A stretch of 64,000 nt of DNA, taken from the NCBI GenBank assembly GCA_015680685.1, contig MNCI01034769.1:1251948-1315947 (forward strand), in the 5' to 3' direction. The stretch's first letter is position 1. Every line of letters starts with the position of its first letter. The notes under the pieces are model-generated. The model did not search any database and had not been told where the DNA came from. It worked only from the letters and a program-made list of their open reading frames with translations. The DNA is from Gnetum montanum (taxonomy: Eukaryota > Streptophyta > Gnetopsida > Gnetales > Gnetaceae). Shown one piece after another: positions 38,201 to 50,199 of the stretch. The translations under genes were made by a program, and so were the position numbers.

Positions 38201-40530
38201 TGTAGGTTTTCTTGATGTATTTATGGAATCTATTCCTTTCATTCTCGCTATGGAGATGTTGCATGTTATGGAGATGTTGCTATGGATATCGATGCAAGCC
38301 TCTTTCGTGACTTGTTTGGTGTTCTTGTTGACGAGGCAAAGGTCCCAACAAGAATAGTGAAGGAATCAAAACATGATGATGAAGATTTGGAGTGGCCTGG
38401 TGCCAAAATGGGCCACCCTAGAATTTCCATGGATGCTCCATGAATCTTGATGCAAAGGAGTCATATCCTTTATTCAGTTCTTGTACATTTCTTAAACTAT
38501 TATTGTAAAAGAAGGTGATTGGCATTACACAGGGGTGGACCTTTAAGAAGGTCTTGATGGATGACACCTAATTTAACTAGGTAGTTTCTTTGGCTATTGG
38601 ACTTATGTATGAGATCCTTTGAATTTTTTTAGATACCTCTACAATAATCCACATGCATTTTGCATTTTTATGGGTTATTTAAAGAGGTTTTCAACATTTT
38701 TGGTGGTGTATAGGAATGGACGATGGATTTCGTAAGACCCAAGACAACTTTCTAAGCCTTGGATAAAGCACATTTATCCAATGGTGTAGTGTTTGAACCT
38801 ATAAGAGGAGATGAATGATACATTATTCATTACCACTAAGGATATTAATGTCAAGAAATTTGATTCTCTTGATTGTATAGATGATGAGGAGCCTCTTACA
38901 TTCCCAACAAGCATCTAGGAGGTTGAACAACTATGTACGGAGGTCAAAGGGGTTGCTAGATAAAAACTTAAGAGGTCCATGGAGGAAGCACTACCAACAT
39001 CAAACTAACCTATCCCAAAGAAGATTAAGTTTAAATTTAGACCATTGTAGTAGGCAGTCTCAAGTATGCTTTGTTTGAGTTTGGCTATTTCATGTTTTAC
39101 TGTTTATGGCTACTTTATGGTTTCATGTGTTAACTAGTTTTCTATGTGCTATGGTTGTAGACAAATGTCAGGCTATGTTAGCCCAAGCTACCACAAAGGG
39201 AGAACAAAGGCATGTAGAAGAGACACTCCTAAAGCAACCTAATATTGAGGGGTTTTTCGATGTACATATAAATGATTTAGATGCCTTATTTTGTGAGGAA
39301 GTACTAGGTACATCCCCATCATCATCCTAGAGGAGGAAGAGGATAAGAAGCTAGGTATGCCATGGTTTAATATTTCTGTTATAGGTTATACTTTAATTTT
39401 TGCTTTCATCCTAACCATTCAATGATTGTTATGATTATAGTAGTTCTTGAGCTACTAATGTAAGCACCTATCCCTAAGTTTCATGTAAAACCATGGGTGG
39501 AAAATCTAGAAAAGATGGAGTTCATGCATGAGATGGCTAAGGACATCATTGACCAGTTGCAACAGGTTGCACCCAAAATAGGTAAGAAATTCATTTTATG
39601 TTCCTTAGTTGTTTGGCTATGTCATAGGTTGTGCTTATGTTACAACCATCTTAGATTGTCCATTATGTTTATGGTTATATTTCATGCTTGTGTAGTCTCT
39701 TTTGTGGAGTGGGACCCTAGTAAAAACATGGAGATTAACTCCTTGACTAAGATTCCCTCCAATGTATCTAGTGTACCCTTGAAGTTGTATGAGACTACTA
39801 TTGATCTAACAATGTTATGCACAGAAACTTCATAGAAGCTAGAGAGGTCTAATGAATCCCTATGGGAAGAAGTTGTGGCTTTAAGGGAGAAGACTCAATG
39901 GTAGGAGGAAATCATTAGAAATCTCCAAAACCCTAAGGCATTTTTGGATGCCATGTAACTAACTCAAGGGAGTTGTGGACTAGGGAGATCACATGGACTT
40001 GCTACTAGTGTGTCATTCAAGACAAAGTAGTGGTCTTATAGGAGATGGCTAAATAACATATGTAAATGATCCTCATCTTCTAAAAGGTTGAGAACTGGAA
40101 AGATCATTATGCTTGGGTCCTAGAGTGGGGTAAGAAAAAAAAGGTACACAAGCAATAGTACAAGGTGGATCTTATGGCCTACCTCAAGTGGCTCAAGGAG
40201 GAGTCGATTAAACAATGCAAGAGAGAGCTATTCATCCAAGGAATTCAAATAGAGAGTGCTTATCAAATTTTTGAAAGTACTCTCATGGAGGAGTAATCTC
40301 CTACTACTTAGATTATTACTACTGCAAGTGATACCTCTATGGCTACTACTACCTAGGAGCATCCTACTTGGACTATTATAGATAAGACCGACATCCTCTC
40401 TAGTGTTGATCTTGGGGATTTTGACTAGGTCAACATGATGAAGGACTACATATACCATTGTTTGGAGGAAGGCCTTTCACTTCTAACCCCAGAAGTAATG
40501 AAGCCAGAATCTCCACAAGTTAGATGTACT
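35291..40530 (+). pseudogene. Unidentified, apparently intron-containing gene antisense to element D
   Basis: The plus strand shows coding-like blocks ending at good splice donors. One block starts at an ATG (35291, MAPKKHEGKSQNPRTQQVHE) and stops at AAG|GTAGGT (35418/35419). Others end at AGG|GTAAGC (37571/37572), AAAG|GTAAAC (37934/37935), TAG|GTATGC (39354/39355) and ATAG|GTAAG (39581/39582). Plausible acceptors lie at 37137, 37654 and 39160. Blocks include LVGILYYVDHPKTNTPLLDM, LAVAQTTLNEFAKSPQIRTF, ASLFRDLFGVLVDEAKVPTR, MEFMHEMAKDIIDQLQQVAP and KLYETTIDLTMLC with a coiled-coil-like continuation. Stops are mostly TAG, fitting CAG or TGG decay. Phases of neighbouring blocks do not join cleanly, so exons are missing or indels occurred. 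No family is recognised. Tat elements are known to carry antisense extra ORFs, normally between integrase and the 3' LTR; here it lies between protease and RT. Confidence 0.5.
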
Positions 40531-41804
40531 TTATGTTCTTTATTTTTGGTTTTTATTCATGGTTTTGACTATCGGTTGCTAATTAGCTCTATGTTGTTGC
40601 ATTTCAAGCCCTAGTAGTGAGGGTGGGGATGACCTGCCACTTCCTTCTCAAAATTCCACTCAACCACCTCCATCAACCTAGCTTGTTGGCTATTCGTCTT
40701 TTATTTTCATGTTGATGGCTATGATTAGCCAAGACTATGTTATAGATGATTATTATTATTATTTGACATTTTTGCCACATAGTGTGGCCATGACTATGTA
40801 TGTTGTGGACATTCTAACTTTAAATTTAAATTTTTATTTTATTTTTGGCTATATATATCTATAGTTGCAATAAAAATTATTAATGTTGTGAACATTGTGA
40901 ATGGCTATGTTGATTTTTTGGTTATAAATGGCTAATCAATGTGAGAAAAGGCTAAACAAAAATAAATATAATGAAAGAGATGTTTGGTAGTTTTAGGCCA
41001 TCATGGGCACAAGTTATATTATGTTGCCAATTTAAGGCCATAGTGGGCCATGTCACAAATTTAAGGTCTTAGCGAACTACTACACCAGTTTAGAGTCTCA
41101 ATGAAATGGTTATTTTTCCAATTTAAGGCCATGAAAAATAATGTTGTGTCATTATCTTTAATAGTTTAAAGGCATGATAGGACATGATGCTAGTTTAAGG
41201 TCTTAGCAAACCATGTTATTAGTTTAATATTTTAGTAGAGCAATGATGAAAAAGAAATAAATTTATAAGGCTTTTTGATGTTTACAATATGAGTAAAAGT
41301 AAAGAAAGGTTGTACTACAAATGAACTTAGGCTACATGCATAAAGAGTAAAACAAAAAATGCATGAAATAGTATAAAAAATGAAAAAGAAAGGTTATGCT
41401 ATATGGCTATCGGTATATATAGTTATCAAGGCATAGGATGGATAAGATTAAGGTGAACTTCACTTGTGCAAATTCTTCCTAATCTTTGTGAGATTAGGGA
41501 ATGAGTAAGGCATATTCCACACAAGCTTGTATTTGCCATCCCATTGGCTTATGATGTTAAAAGGGATTTCATCCCATAATGCATCTCGTTGCTTATCGTT
41601 GTCATTCTTGGCTTTCTTTGATTGTTGCTCTCTTTTGGATTGTTGGATTTCATGGCTAAGAGCTTCTTCCTAAAGCTCCACTTTAGACCCTTATTCTATG
41701 TTTACATTGTTTACAGCTAGGGGAACTATGTTGTCATCATGAATGATGATTTCATCTCCCTCATAAGGAAGATGAATTTCTTAATGGATGGATGGGGACA
41801 CAAC
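40531..41804. other. Element D spacer downstream of protease with short repeats
   Basis: The interval 41010-41240 holds several TTTAAGGCC..TAGCAAACCATG units (period about 30-40 bases) like those at 27570 and 31420. No protein signal. It is the left border of the unusual 10-kb segment on the protease side. Confidence 0.5.
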
Positions 41805-42062
41805 TCATAATAGAGCCAACCAAGGTCTTCCTAGGATAAGGTTGAACCCTAGTGTCTCCTCCATCACCAAGAAATTAGTGATTGTGGGGAATTTCTCCCA
41901 TGCCAAAAAATCCAAAGAGGTAGATCCCTTAACAACAACCCTTGATCCAATGAAGGACTTAAGAGCTATAGTGGTTGTAGGTTGTATTTTCTTAGTTAGG
42001 CCCAAGCATTCAACAATGGTACATGGGATGACATTGGTTGCAACTCCATCATCAACATTCAC
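41805..42062 (-). pseudogene. Element D aspartic protease
   Basis: Open frame MNVDDGVATNVIPCTIVECL with the Asp-Gly pair of the active site near residue 4, then a beta-rich middle, and NLILGRPWLALL, the conserved Gly-Arg-Pro-Trp end of Tat and Ogre proteases. It follows gag and keeps gypsy order, but RT does not follow directly. Confidence 0.85.
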
Positions 42063-42699
42063 CCAATGTACTTTAAACTATCCTATGCATATGGTTATGA
42101 ATATAGGGGCTATAGTTACTTCACCATTTTTGGGATTAATCTTAATTTTACTATCATGAAATATTATGGATTTTGACTTCCTCCCTTGGTGAGGGAGGTA
42201 TCGTCACTACATGGATGGTTTCCTTGTTAGTGGGGATGTCCTCACTAATAGGAATGGAATTCAACATTTTGACTAACATATGATGATGTGGTGGAAGTCA
42301 TGATCAGGTCATACAAGCTTAAAGCTATATTCTTTTTCTTGAGGGATTTCTTGACTTAGCCCACTACACTAAGGAAGCTTTTATCATTAGTCATGGGCTT
42401 GTCATCCCAATTTTACTTTACTTCCTCCATGCATTCCAAAATGTTGACCTTTGCTTTAGGTTGTGATTGTTGGGGCTTTTCCTCATTCTTCTAGTTATGG
42501 GCTTTAGGATCCTCCTGTGGCTTGTTGGTTAGAATGCGTTGGGAAGAGGAGGTCTTAGGTATAGAAGAAATGGAAGTGGACTTCAGTGGATGGTTGATGG
42601 TTGGTCATTTTGGTCATTAGTGGGAGCCTTGGGTGGGTTGGTCCTTGGCCCCTAGCTTATGATCTTTGTTTCTTTAGTCATAGTTACAATAATTGTATT

Positions 42700-44273
42700 G
42701 TTTTATTTGTTTTTCTCTTTATTTCTTTGCACATGTTGATTTTTATATGTACATAGGCCAGACTATGACTAGCCTTTGCAACATCCTCTATATTTTTAGC
42801 TTTAGAAAATGCTTAGCTGAGGGACTGTAGATCAATGTAGTAGAGTTTGAACTTCATAAAGTCATTGACTACTTCCTTGAATATGGCCAATAGGTGGGCT
42901 TTAGCTATAGCCTCTAGTACTAGTGGATGAATGATTGCATAGGTTTTGGGGATCCCTTCATAACTTGGTGAAGCATTGTGTTAGGCTTCAAGTTATACTT
43001 GAACCGGTTGACAAACTAGGCTGCTAAGTCATCTTAAGAGGATATGGATCCTCTGGATAATGCATGGTACCAATCAAATGTTTTTCTAGTTAAAGATATA
43101 GGGAAAATCCTCATGATGGTATGAGGCCATGGCTATAAGAGTAAGCATTTGGATTATGAGGTAATAAGATGAGCATTAGGATTACCTTCTCTGTTTTCTT
43201 TGCTAAATTTGGAAATAGGGACACAAGGAGAAAGTGTCAAGGGTAGGACTACAAGACTTATGCAATCATACTAGTAGAAGTCCATAAAATTGACAATTTT
43301 TTGAGGTACAGGCTTTAGGCCTTTTCAACTCCTCCATTAGGTATTGGATCATCTAAAAGGCTTGATCTAGAACCTATAGTGGCCCTATTTGTTGTGGGGT
43401 TTGCACATAGGATTGTCGCATCTATTGTGAGGCCTATGGCTTCACCATGGGTTGTAGGATGGAAGAAAGAGGTTGTGTCATAGTTGTAGCTTGTGGACCA
43501 AACAAGGAAAAGGATGTTTATGTCAGTACTTGAGGCACAAATGGGATAGAGTGGGTTTGTGACCCTTGAGTTACTTGGGGTCCCATGGTGGGTTCTGCAT
43601 AGGTAGTTAATAGGTTTGTGGTGGTAAAAACCATCATCGATAATTGCACAAATCAATGTTGTGTAGCAAATGACATTGATGTGTTATAGTTTATTTTTTA
43701 TGACATTGATTGAGTCTGATGTATGGCTATGACCAATGTGGGACCAGCTATGGTAGGGTAGGAAGAAGTGGAAGAAGGTGGCATCATGCCCATGGAGAAA
43801 AAAAAAACGTTAGAGGAAGGCACTATGACCTTAGTAGACATTTGTTGGAACAATCCTTCCAATATGTTTTCAGGCTTAGATTCTACACTAAATTTATCCT
43901 CCTCTTCTTATTAGTCTTCTTAGCTATGTTTGTCATCTTCCTCTTCCATCATAATCAATTAAGCCAGGATGCTGGCATAAACATCAATTAGAGGTATTTA
44001 GTCATCTGCAGGAGGGACATACTCTTTTCCATCCTCATGTACATGCTTAAACTCCCTCTTTACCTATGCTTCCACACATGGAATCATGAGGTTGACATAC
44101 ATTTTGGCACAAATTTAGTGATAACAATGCTCATTTATGGAGGTAAAGTCAATAATTTCTCCTCTAACCCTTAAAGGTCACCTACATTCGATGATGGTAG
44201 GGTCTTTTTGGTCATAGACCCTCATGGCTTGTTGGAGGTTGAGAGGCAATTTGGTGGACTATTGGAAAGACAT
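42700..44273 (-). pseudogene. Element D gag region
   Basis: From an ATG at 44273 the minus strand reads MSFQ, a stop, STKLPLNLQQAMRVYDQKDP and continues with TAG-type stops (VYDQKDPTIIECR, KMYVNLMIPCVE, EDGKEYVPPADD) to an acidic stretch. Further down there are broken frames to about 42700, including a long open piece 43315-43656 of unclear frame. A capsid domain is inferred from position and length only; no zinc knuckle was seen. Confidence 0.6.
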
Positions 44274-44961
44274 GACTATAGTGTTGAGAATGTCTTTAAA
44301 AAGGCTATAAATGATAAATAGAAGTAAAATCAAATGAATGGGATTCCAAAACTTTTAAAGGAAACAAAGATAGCCACTAATGAAGTACTTACTAAAATTA
44401 GTAAGTGGGGGCTAAGGGAGTTTACCCTTTTACCAAAAATGAAAAACTAGAAACATTGATGTTAAACACCCTCTACATTGACCTCCTAGCTACCTCTACA
44501 CTAGGTATGGTAGGTGGAAAAAGAAAGGGGATGGGCTGATAAGAATCTCACACCTTCTATTTCAACATTAAAGAGAGGGGGTGGGGAGCAGTTTGAAGGC
44601 CAACATGGAAACCTTGCTATTTTAAAAAATAGTTTTGATAAGTTGCCAACTTTTATCACAAAATGGAAGATAGTAGGCCTATTTGGTGTGGAAACCAATG
44701 TTGGTTATGAAGTAAAAAATGTGGTAGCAAAAATTAAATGGTTGTTAAGGCTTCTATGCTGGTTTTGTTCTGAAAATTCATAGTAGATGTTGTGAAATTT
44801 CAACATTCAAACCATCTGCAACTTCCATACTAGGGTTTCTACTATAAGGGGTAAGGAAAATGTTGGATTTCCAAGGTCTTGGTTGCAAAAAATTCAAATT
44901 TACTACTAGGAAACAACATTGGCAATATAGCTAATAGATTTTAGTATAGAAATTGGGCTGA
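44274..44961 (-). other. Element D 5' leader
   Basis: Non-coding stretch between the primer-binding site and the gag ATG. It contains phrases such as CTTCCATACTAGGGTTTC similar to those of the D internal array and the long 3' LTR. Overlapping frames on both strands at 44501-44783 are mirror images and not convincing. Confidence 0.5.
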
Positions 44962-44980
44962 GGACCTCTTTCTAGTTCCA
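44962..44980 (-). promoter_or_regulatory. Element D primer-binding site (decayed)
   Basis: The minus strand reads TGGAACTAGAAAGAGGTCC, 8 bases after the LTR end. It aligns with TGGCGCTAGAAGGAGGGCC of element C at 15 of 19 positions. The tRNA was not identified. Confidence 0.7.
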
Positions 44981-44988
44981 AGAAAAAT

Positions 44989-45352
44989 TGTTGCCACTGA
45001 AAAAGTCAATTGCTAGAATGCAAACTGATGGATCTAGTGCATCGCATAGAAAAATTCATACCCCCCATAAAACCCATCAAATTTCCATTTTTGGTAGTCC
45101 AAAAGGCATTTCCCCCCTCCCCCCTCTTCCCCCCCAAGCCCAAATATAGACACTAGGTGACTTTTCTCACTTTGGGGATGAGGCTTTAACCACTTATAAG
45201 GCATTTTTCAATCCTAAAGGTATAAAGTATGTGAAATTTGCCAATATGGGTTATAATCTTCACATTTACAATGCCATTTTACCTCGAGTTTCATGGGATT
45301 ATAGCTACATGATGAAAACTGGCTATAACATGTAAATTTTTGTGGTGTTTCA
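44989..45352 (-). repeat. Element D 5' LTR (short form)
   Basis: 364 bp. Starts TGAAACACC (45352 downwards) and ends GGCAACA at 44989. Shares the block ATGAGGCTTTAACCACTTAT, plus following sequence, with 27436 downwards in the 3' LTR. Contains a run of C around 45112-45136. Confidence 0.85.
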
Positions 45353-45357
45353 TTAAT

Positions 45358-46250
45358 CTAAGGATTTAAGGATTTTATTGAGAGACATAGTAGATAGAAC
45401 AATGTACTATCTTACAGCTCTTCAACATATACATCAACAAATTTAATCATGAGATCCTTGGTGGTTTTAGTTAAAAGAATCAAACCAGTTATTATCATAT
45501 GATTACTATTATTTTTATTCAAAGAAAGGGAAACACTCTAGTTGTGTGCCATCATTATGAACTTAAAGAGTAATCACAACAAATCATGATTGAGCATGAG
45601 AAAGAATGAACTTTTCATTCCAATAGTTGGACGCTAACTCAAATTCTTTCTAGCACATCACGAATTTCTCACATTGAGTTATTTCATCAAAATTCAATAT
45701 GGATCATCAAATTATGGAAATTACTCAAAATTATACATGTCACCTTAAAAAAATGCAACCCAAAGGACAATGTCATGGCATCAAGTCAAATTCAAAGGTA
45801 GCACCATAAAACAACATATAGATAATAGGTATCTTGACAAGATATGATTCTTATGACTCAGCCTCAAGAAACTCATTTTTAAATTTAGTTAATGAGGAAA
45901 GACAGAATTACAAGGATTCTCATAATCTATAGATTACACTTTATAAAATATTAATCTTGAATCTAAACATCTATTGGGTTTACTTCTAAGGCATGTACCT
46001 ATATGGATATGAATCTAAAGCTATATGCTACACATGATACTACAATAAAATATGATATAAATGCAATAATATGAAATGCATTTTATTCAATTATGTATGA
46101 TATCTAATGTAGGCTATATATATATATATAAAACTATAATTTATTAAATTATTGATCTACTAGGTGTTCACGTGGAACACCAGTATAAAAATGATTAAGA
46201 TGGAACACATTAAAATTTCTAGTGAACTTGTTACCTTAAAGGTCTATTAT
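45358..46250. other. Element C 3' non-coding region
   Basis: AT-rich stretch between C's integrase and the D insertion, continuing at 25769-25907 on the other side of D. No gene. A short (TA)n run lies near 46110-46130. Confidence 0.6.
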
Positions 46251-46259
46251 CTTGTAAAA

Positions 46260-47330
46260 ATTAGGGGCTACAACCGCAATGACTTGGAATGGTCCTAACC
46301 ACATTGGTGAAAACATGGTTTGAGGACCTTTTTTTCCTAGAATTTCTATCTCTTTTCAAGACCAGATCACCTTTTTGAAAGGATTTAGTAGAAAATTTTT
46401 TATCAAATCATGTTTTAATAATGATTTGATGATTTGATAGGTTTTCCTCTTCTTTTAAACATTTAAGTTCAGCATCCCAAAGATCATATGATCTAGCCAT
46501 AAGACTTTCATCAAGATTTAGGTAATCTAGAAAGAACTTGTAAGTAGGGATTTCCAAGTTGATGGATAATATAGGTTTTTTGCCATAAACTACTTCATAA
46601 GGGATGATCTTGAGAGATTCTTTATAACAAATGCAATCCACCCATACATCCCATTTTACTTTTTCATGCCAAGATTTTGAGTTGTCATTAATCATGATTT
46701 TAACTCAACCTAGAAGATTCTTATTGGAAAATTATGCTAATCCATTTCATTGAGGATAATATTCTATGATGCATGTAATTAGGATTCCATTATTCATAGT
46801 CCATTTAGTGATTTCTGCTAAGATGAAGGCAAGGCCATTGTTGACGACTAGTACATATGGATGTCCATACCTAGATATGATAACTTGCTCAAGAAATTTA
46901 ATAATCTCACAAGACATAGCTCTTCTAGTTAGTTTGACTTCTACCCAACATGTAGTGTATTTAGTTGCCATTTTATGTTGGAGAGATGATGGTGGATTGA
47001 TGGATCCAATAAAATCAACCCATTATGTGAAAGGTGTTACTTTGATAATTGGTTGAAGAGGTGTTGAGCTTTTAGCGTCTCTCCTTTTGAACATTTGACA
47101 CTAGACACACATTTTTTATATATTATAGGCATTAGTGGTCATAGTTGACTAATAATAACCAACCATTGTAATCTTGTGAGTTGAAGATTGATAACCTAAG
47201 TGTCCTTCATCATGTAAGTGTTTTACCACATCATTGGCTTCTTATCTATCTAAGCACCTAAGGAGAACTCCTTCAAAGTTCTTTTAGATATGATTACCAT
47301 TAATCATGGTAAATTTAGAGCTTTTGGATA
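46260..47330 (-). pseudogene. Element C integrase
   Basis: The minus strand shows the zinc-binding N-terminus (HLHDEGHLGYQSSTHKI, then CVQC-like CV.CQMFK), core pieces WVDFIGSINPPSSLQHKM, ATKYTTCWVEVKLTRRA and ISRYGHPYVLVVNNGLAFIL (second acidic position now Asn), and the end PYEVVYGKKPILSINLEIPT, followed by FQKGDLVLKRDRNSRKK. The order is intact, and pieces 46408-46695 and 46747-46971 are still open. Confidence 0.87.
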
Positions 47331-47559
47331 TTAGTAGTTTACGCTTCCACCTAGATAGGTTTGAAGGACAACGATGAAAAGTTAAATAATATTTAATATC
47401 TTGGTACAAAAGGTCATTTAAGAGATTTGGTGCAAATGGAACTGATTCATTGTTTTCAAGTTTTAACACATGTATATGAATGGGTTCAAGCTCAAATGGA
47501 ACTTTTGATTTTTCTATGATTGATGTTTAGGCTATTAGTTTGGTTAAACTATTTCCTTT

Positions 47560-48040
47560 TACTACTTTTTCTACCTTCCATTGAATGTCATATTCTTGTA
47601 ACTTCATAATCCATTTGGATTTTTTTCTTTTGGAAGGATCTGGAAGCTTTTCTAGAGCAACGGTAGTAAGATCTAGAACAAATATAATAATCTTTGATTT
47701 TAAAAGGTAAAATCAAAAATTATTTAAAGCTTTAACTACTGCATATAGTTTTTCTTCTATGGGAGAGTATCTTAACTTAGCATCTTTTAGTGGATTAGAC
47801 ATATAAGTGATGGGATGTTCTTCCTAATTAGCTATCCCTTGAGTTAAAATGGGAGTTACTCTATGATCACTTGCAAAGACATATAGAAAGAAATCATTTT
47901 CACACCAAGGAGCGACTAAAATAGGAGATTCAATTACAACTTCTTTAATAGCTAACAAAGCATTTCTGTGTTCATTAGTCCATGTAATGTCTTCATCTTT
48001 ATTTAGCATTATGTTAAGAGGTATTACTAGTTCAACAAAC
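47560..48040 (-). pseudogene. Element C RNase H (retroviral position)
   Basis: After the RT thumb (DEDITWTNEHRNALLAIKEV) the minus strand gives PWCENDFFLYVFASDHRV, HPITYMSNPLKDAKLRYSPI, EEKLYAVVKALNNF and KWIMKLQEYDIQWKVEK. Integrase follows with no second RNase H between them. Confidence 0.85.
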
Positions 48041-48757
48041 ATAGGAATAAATCATCCAATAAAGTTAATCTTCCCAAAGAAATCTCTGATATCTTTCTTG
48101 GATAATGGATAAGAAATTTTTAGGATATCATTAACATGTTCAGGATCAATAAAAATACCTTCTCTTGTCACTATGTGACCAAGGAATTTTTTCTTTGTAC
48201 ACCAAATAAATACTTCTTAGCATTTAATTTCATAACATATTTTTTGCATCTCGAAAATATATTTTTGGTATCTTGAATATGGGTTTCTCTATCATATGAG
48301 AAAAATGCTAAGTCAACTAAATAGATAACTATATTTTTCTTAATGATCCCTTTAATATTTTTATCCATAGCATGTTGAAAGGTTGATCCTACATTCAATA
48401 ATCCAAAAGGCATTTTGGCATATTGAAATATTCCCCATTTTGTTAGAAAGGTTGTTTTATGTTGATCTTTCTTATTCACAAGAATTTGGTTATAAACCAA
48501 GTATCCATCTAAGAACAACTACTTTTGTGCATCATATATTGCTTAAAGTAGCTCTTCCATAAGTGGAAGTGAATAATTATCTTTAATGCAATATGCATTA
48601 AGATTGTAAAGTCAACACACAATCGTATCTCTCCAAATTTCTTATGTATGGGAACTAAATTTGACATCCAACTAGAATGTCTCACTGGATATATGATTTT
48701 GGATTCCAAGAGTTTATCAATATTATTTTTGATTAAAGGTTCAATTTTAAGATTCAC
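48040..48757 (-). pseudogene. Element C reverse transcriptase
   Basis: The minus strand starts NLKIEPLIKNNIDKLLES, then SWMSNLVPIHKKFGEIRLCV, FLDGYLVYNQILVNKKDQHK and AKMPFGLLNVGSTFQHAMD. The catalytic box reads VIYLVDLAFFSY where YLDD is expected, so the first Asp is replaced by Val. A frameshift near 48510 splits it. The gene is dead. Confidence 0.9.
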
Positions 48758-49279
48758 TAGTCTTAATTTTTGTCTAAAATGTTTAGTTTCAAGCCTAACT
48801 ACTATTGTGTGGGTAATGATAAATGGATTATAAACCTTTAAATCTTCATAGGACCAAGCAAAACATTATTGAATTCATGCAAAAATGTGATTAACATGTG
48901 ATTTTTGTCAGAATGTAAATGTTTACCTATTTGAATAAGGTATTCTTGATTTTTCTTTTTTATTAAATAAATTTCAATTTCTACTAATACTTGCTAATCT
49001 TTGTGTTGTAGGATCTCTATTTCATTATCCATTTTCTCAAAATGAGCTTCCCTAGCAATAGCATTAGATGAAACTTCATTGATAATGATTGAGTCATTCA
49101 AATAAATGTGTGAAGCTTCAAGAATCTAATCATAAAACTCCCTTTAAGAGTGAGAAAATGAGTAATTTGATGATCATCATCAAACACTTATAAAGATAGC
49201 ACCTTACCAGGAATGGAGTAACAATCAATCTTCTCCAAGATGATTTTAGAATCCCAAGCTTCATAAGAAAATAGAAGAT

Positions 49280-49685
49280 CAAGAACATAAGCAGCTTGTG
49301 CTAAAGCATCAAGAATGTGATTTTCATCTCTACAAACATGTTCTAACATGATAAGATCAAATTACTTGAATAATTCCAATACATATATCTTGTATACTCT
49401 CATTAAAGGATCTATATCTTCATAAATTCTAATAATTTAATTCACAAAAATAAGTTGTGAATTACTATAAATATTTAACTTTGAAAGATTAAAGTAAATA
49501 GCATACTTTAGTCCATGGATTAATGCTTCATATTCAGCCAAGTTGTTTGTCATGGGTTTTGAAAAATGAATGGCTTTAATCTTTGTAGCTTTCCCAGGTG
49601 GAATTAACATAATTCTATCACTGCATCCTCATTTTGATGAGGCTCCATCAATCCTAAGTATCCATGTGTTTAAGTTATTAAAATC
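49280..49685 (-). pseudogene. Element C archaeal-type RNase H located upstream of RT
   Basis: On the minus strand WILRIDGASSK (first Asp), PMTNNLAEYEALIHGLKYA (Glu), LNIYSNSQLIFVN (second Asp changed to Asn) and RDENHILDALAQAA (final Asp kept) match the Tat-type second RNase H. In this element it precedes RT by about 0.5 kb instead of following RNase H. After it comes SVFDDDHQITHFL-like sequence and the RT connector. The same relative order would be seen in an unbroken polyprotein gag-PR-aRH-RT-RH-INT. Confidence 0.82.
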
Positions 49686-50199
49686 TAAAAAGAAAGCCCT
49701 TTAACCGATATAAGCATTGTCATCATCATAGATTGGATTATTATGTAAGGATTGGATAGTGAGGATTTTACTAATTTTATTATCTTTACCAATTGGTGGA
49801 GAGTCACCAAATAGAAAATTTTTTCTATCATGTTGGTGGAAAGGTAATGTTTCAATGTGAAGTTTAGAAAGTTCCCTATAAGTTTGGTAATAGGATGTGG
49901 CATAACTATGAATATAGGGTTTATGTTAGGTAAGGAGTCATTCATTACATCTAAATTTTCATCTAGCTTGTATTCACCAAAGTTAAGATCAATGATTCCC
50001 ACAAAGTCTACACTTTGATCTATTGATATGACATGAGATTCATTAAGACTTTAGATGACATAATGATGAAAAGGTTCTCTAGGAATTATTACATGTTTAG
50101 ATCCTCCTTTAATTAGAAGCAAGATTTCTAAGAAATCAAATATAAAGAAACCATCAAAATTGGGCACCAAAGGTATGTGAAAGCAACATGTCATATGCA

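Larger units (their letters stand above)
25913..45352 (-). mobile_element. Element D: Tat-like LTR retrotransposon with a large extra segment
   Basis: The LTRs share homologous sequence at 25913-27436 (3') and 44989-45352 (5'), start TGAAACACCAC on the minus strand, and are flanked by a perfect 5-bp duplication TTAAT (25908-25912 and 45353-45357). A decayed primer site (44962-44980) has the same core as in C and T. Gag, protease, RT, RNase H, archaeal-type RNase H and integrase follow on the minus strand; the extra RNase H before integrase is diagnostic of the Tat group. Protease and RT are separated by about 10 kb holding a tandem array and a plus-strand gene. Total length is 19,440 bp. The 3' LTR is about 1.16 kb longer than the 5' LTR. 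Confidence 0.87.
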
